A program made the position numbers and the translations under genes. DNA of 64,000 bases, from assembly GCF_900187965.1 (NCBI RefSeq), contig NZ_FZNL01000007.1, forward strand, positions 128,405-192,404, read 5' to 3'. Under the pieces are notes generated by a model. It did not search any database. It had not been told where the DNA came from and saw only the letters and a program-made list of their open reading frames with translations. Positions 63,819 through 64,000 of this stretch are shown piece by piece. This stretch comes from Flavobacterium sp. ov086 (lineage in GTDB: Bacteria; Bacteroidota; Bacteroidia; Flavobacteriales; Flavobacteriaceae). How positions within the stretch are numbered: the stretch's first letter is position 1; each line of letters begins with the position of its first letter.

Positions 63819-64000
63819 ATGGAAACAATTCAAACAAACAAAAGAAGCATTGCAAATATTTTTGCTGTAGGTGCTTTTATGTTGCTTACCACAACGGGTT
63901 TTGCACAAAAGAATTTGGAGAAAAGCAAAATAAATTCAGAAGCGATTCGTCCTTATCACATTAGTATTTCAGAAAAAGCAATCACAGAACTTCGTGAGCG
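63819..64000 (+). CDS. Epoxide-hydrolase-like protein, N-terminus (partial)
   Basis: Starts at 63819 (METIQTNKRSIANIFAVG) and runs off the window after about 60 residues. A signal peptide ends near TTGFAQ. The mature start IRPYHISISEKAITELRER resembles the N-terminal cap segment of the epoxide hydrolase/alpha-beta hydrolase family (EHN). Catalytic residues are outside the window, so the assignment is tentative. It lies 244 bases after the SDR gene on the same strand. Confidence 0.6.
   Translation, partial: METIQTNKRSIANIFAVGAFMLLTTTGFAQKNLEKSKINSEAIRPYHISISEKAITELRE

Noticed and set aside
1-64000. tRNA, rRNA or transposase genes
   Set aside because: No sequence resembling these was found by eye. 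The inverted-repeat elements have no coding capacity, so any transposase must be elsewhere.

Overview
This is a low-GC window from a Bacteroidetes bacterium, most likely Flavobacterium or a close relative. The evidence is two SusC/SusD pairs, a hybrid two-component regulator of the polysaccharide-utilisation-locus (PUL) type, two FecI/FecR sigma/anti-sigma pairs, a type IX secretion C-terminal domain, TAnnTTTG-like -7 promoter elements and many palindromic intergenic repeats. No rRNA, tRNA, CRISPR array or transposase gene was seen.

Layout. (1) 1-8609 is a sugar region: a DUF5107/TPR protein cut by the left edge, a sugar porter, an AraC regulator, aldose 1-epimerase, a GH97 glycosidase and a convergent leucine-rich-repeat lipoprotein. 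(2) 8874-10652 holds an unrecognised secreted protein, a MITE-like palindromic element and a GNAT acetyltransferase. (3) 10918-20182 is an ECF sigma / FecR / SusC (with STN domain) / SusD module followed by a secreted protein joining a phosphodiesterase-like domain to an alkaline phosphatase; I infer an organophosphate uptake locus. (4) 20421-29131 has a minus-strand operon of five envelope proteins (COG4315-type lipoprotein, OB-fold protein, DUF5777 protein, one-haem cytochrome c lipoprotein, YceI). Next to it are a FecI/FecR/TonB-receptor system and a divergent lipoprotein. A two-part motif (GTAGGGTAA, 12 bases, YTGTTTTA) occurs three times here with identical spacing and probably links these units in one regulon. 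(5) 29556-62066, all on the minus strand, is a glycosaminoglycan PUL: GH88, a PL8-like lyase with a T9SS tail, heparinase III (PL12), SusC/SusD, ROK kinase, sulfatase, a second heparinase II/III-type lyase (PL15-like), the hybrid regulator, KduI, a DUF4861 protein, a KduD-like dehydrogenase, KDG kinase, KDPG aldolase, a hexuronate-type transporter and a NagB-PIG-L fusion. (6) 62243-64000 has an HxlR regulator divergent from an SDR oxidoreductase and the start of an epoxide-hydrolase-like protein.

How region 5 would work. The PL8-like lyase acts outside the cell and SusC/SusD imports oligosaccharides. PL12, the PL15-like lyase and the sulfatase cut and desulfate them, and GH88 releases the unsaturated uronate. 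KduI and the KduD-like enzyme convert the uronate to KDG, which KdgK and Eda turn into pyruvate and glyceraldehyde 3-phosphate. The amino sugar goes through the ROK kinase and the NagB fusion into glycolysis. Substrates are inferred: heparin/heparan sulfate is well supported by the HepC-like enzyme, chondroitin or hyaluronan less so.

Most worth following up are the three-site motif and the envelope operon it precedes, the phosphodiesterase/phosphatase fusion beside a SusCD pair, the duplicated promoter block with a 35-codon leader frame upstream of the first sigma factor, a glycine-rich double repeat inserted in the PUL SusD, and several families of palindromic intergenic elements.
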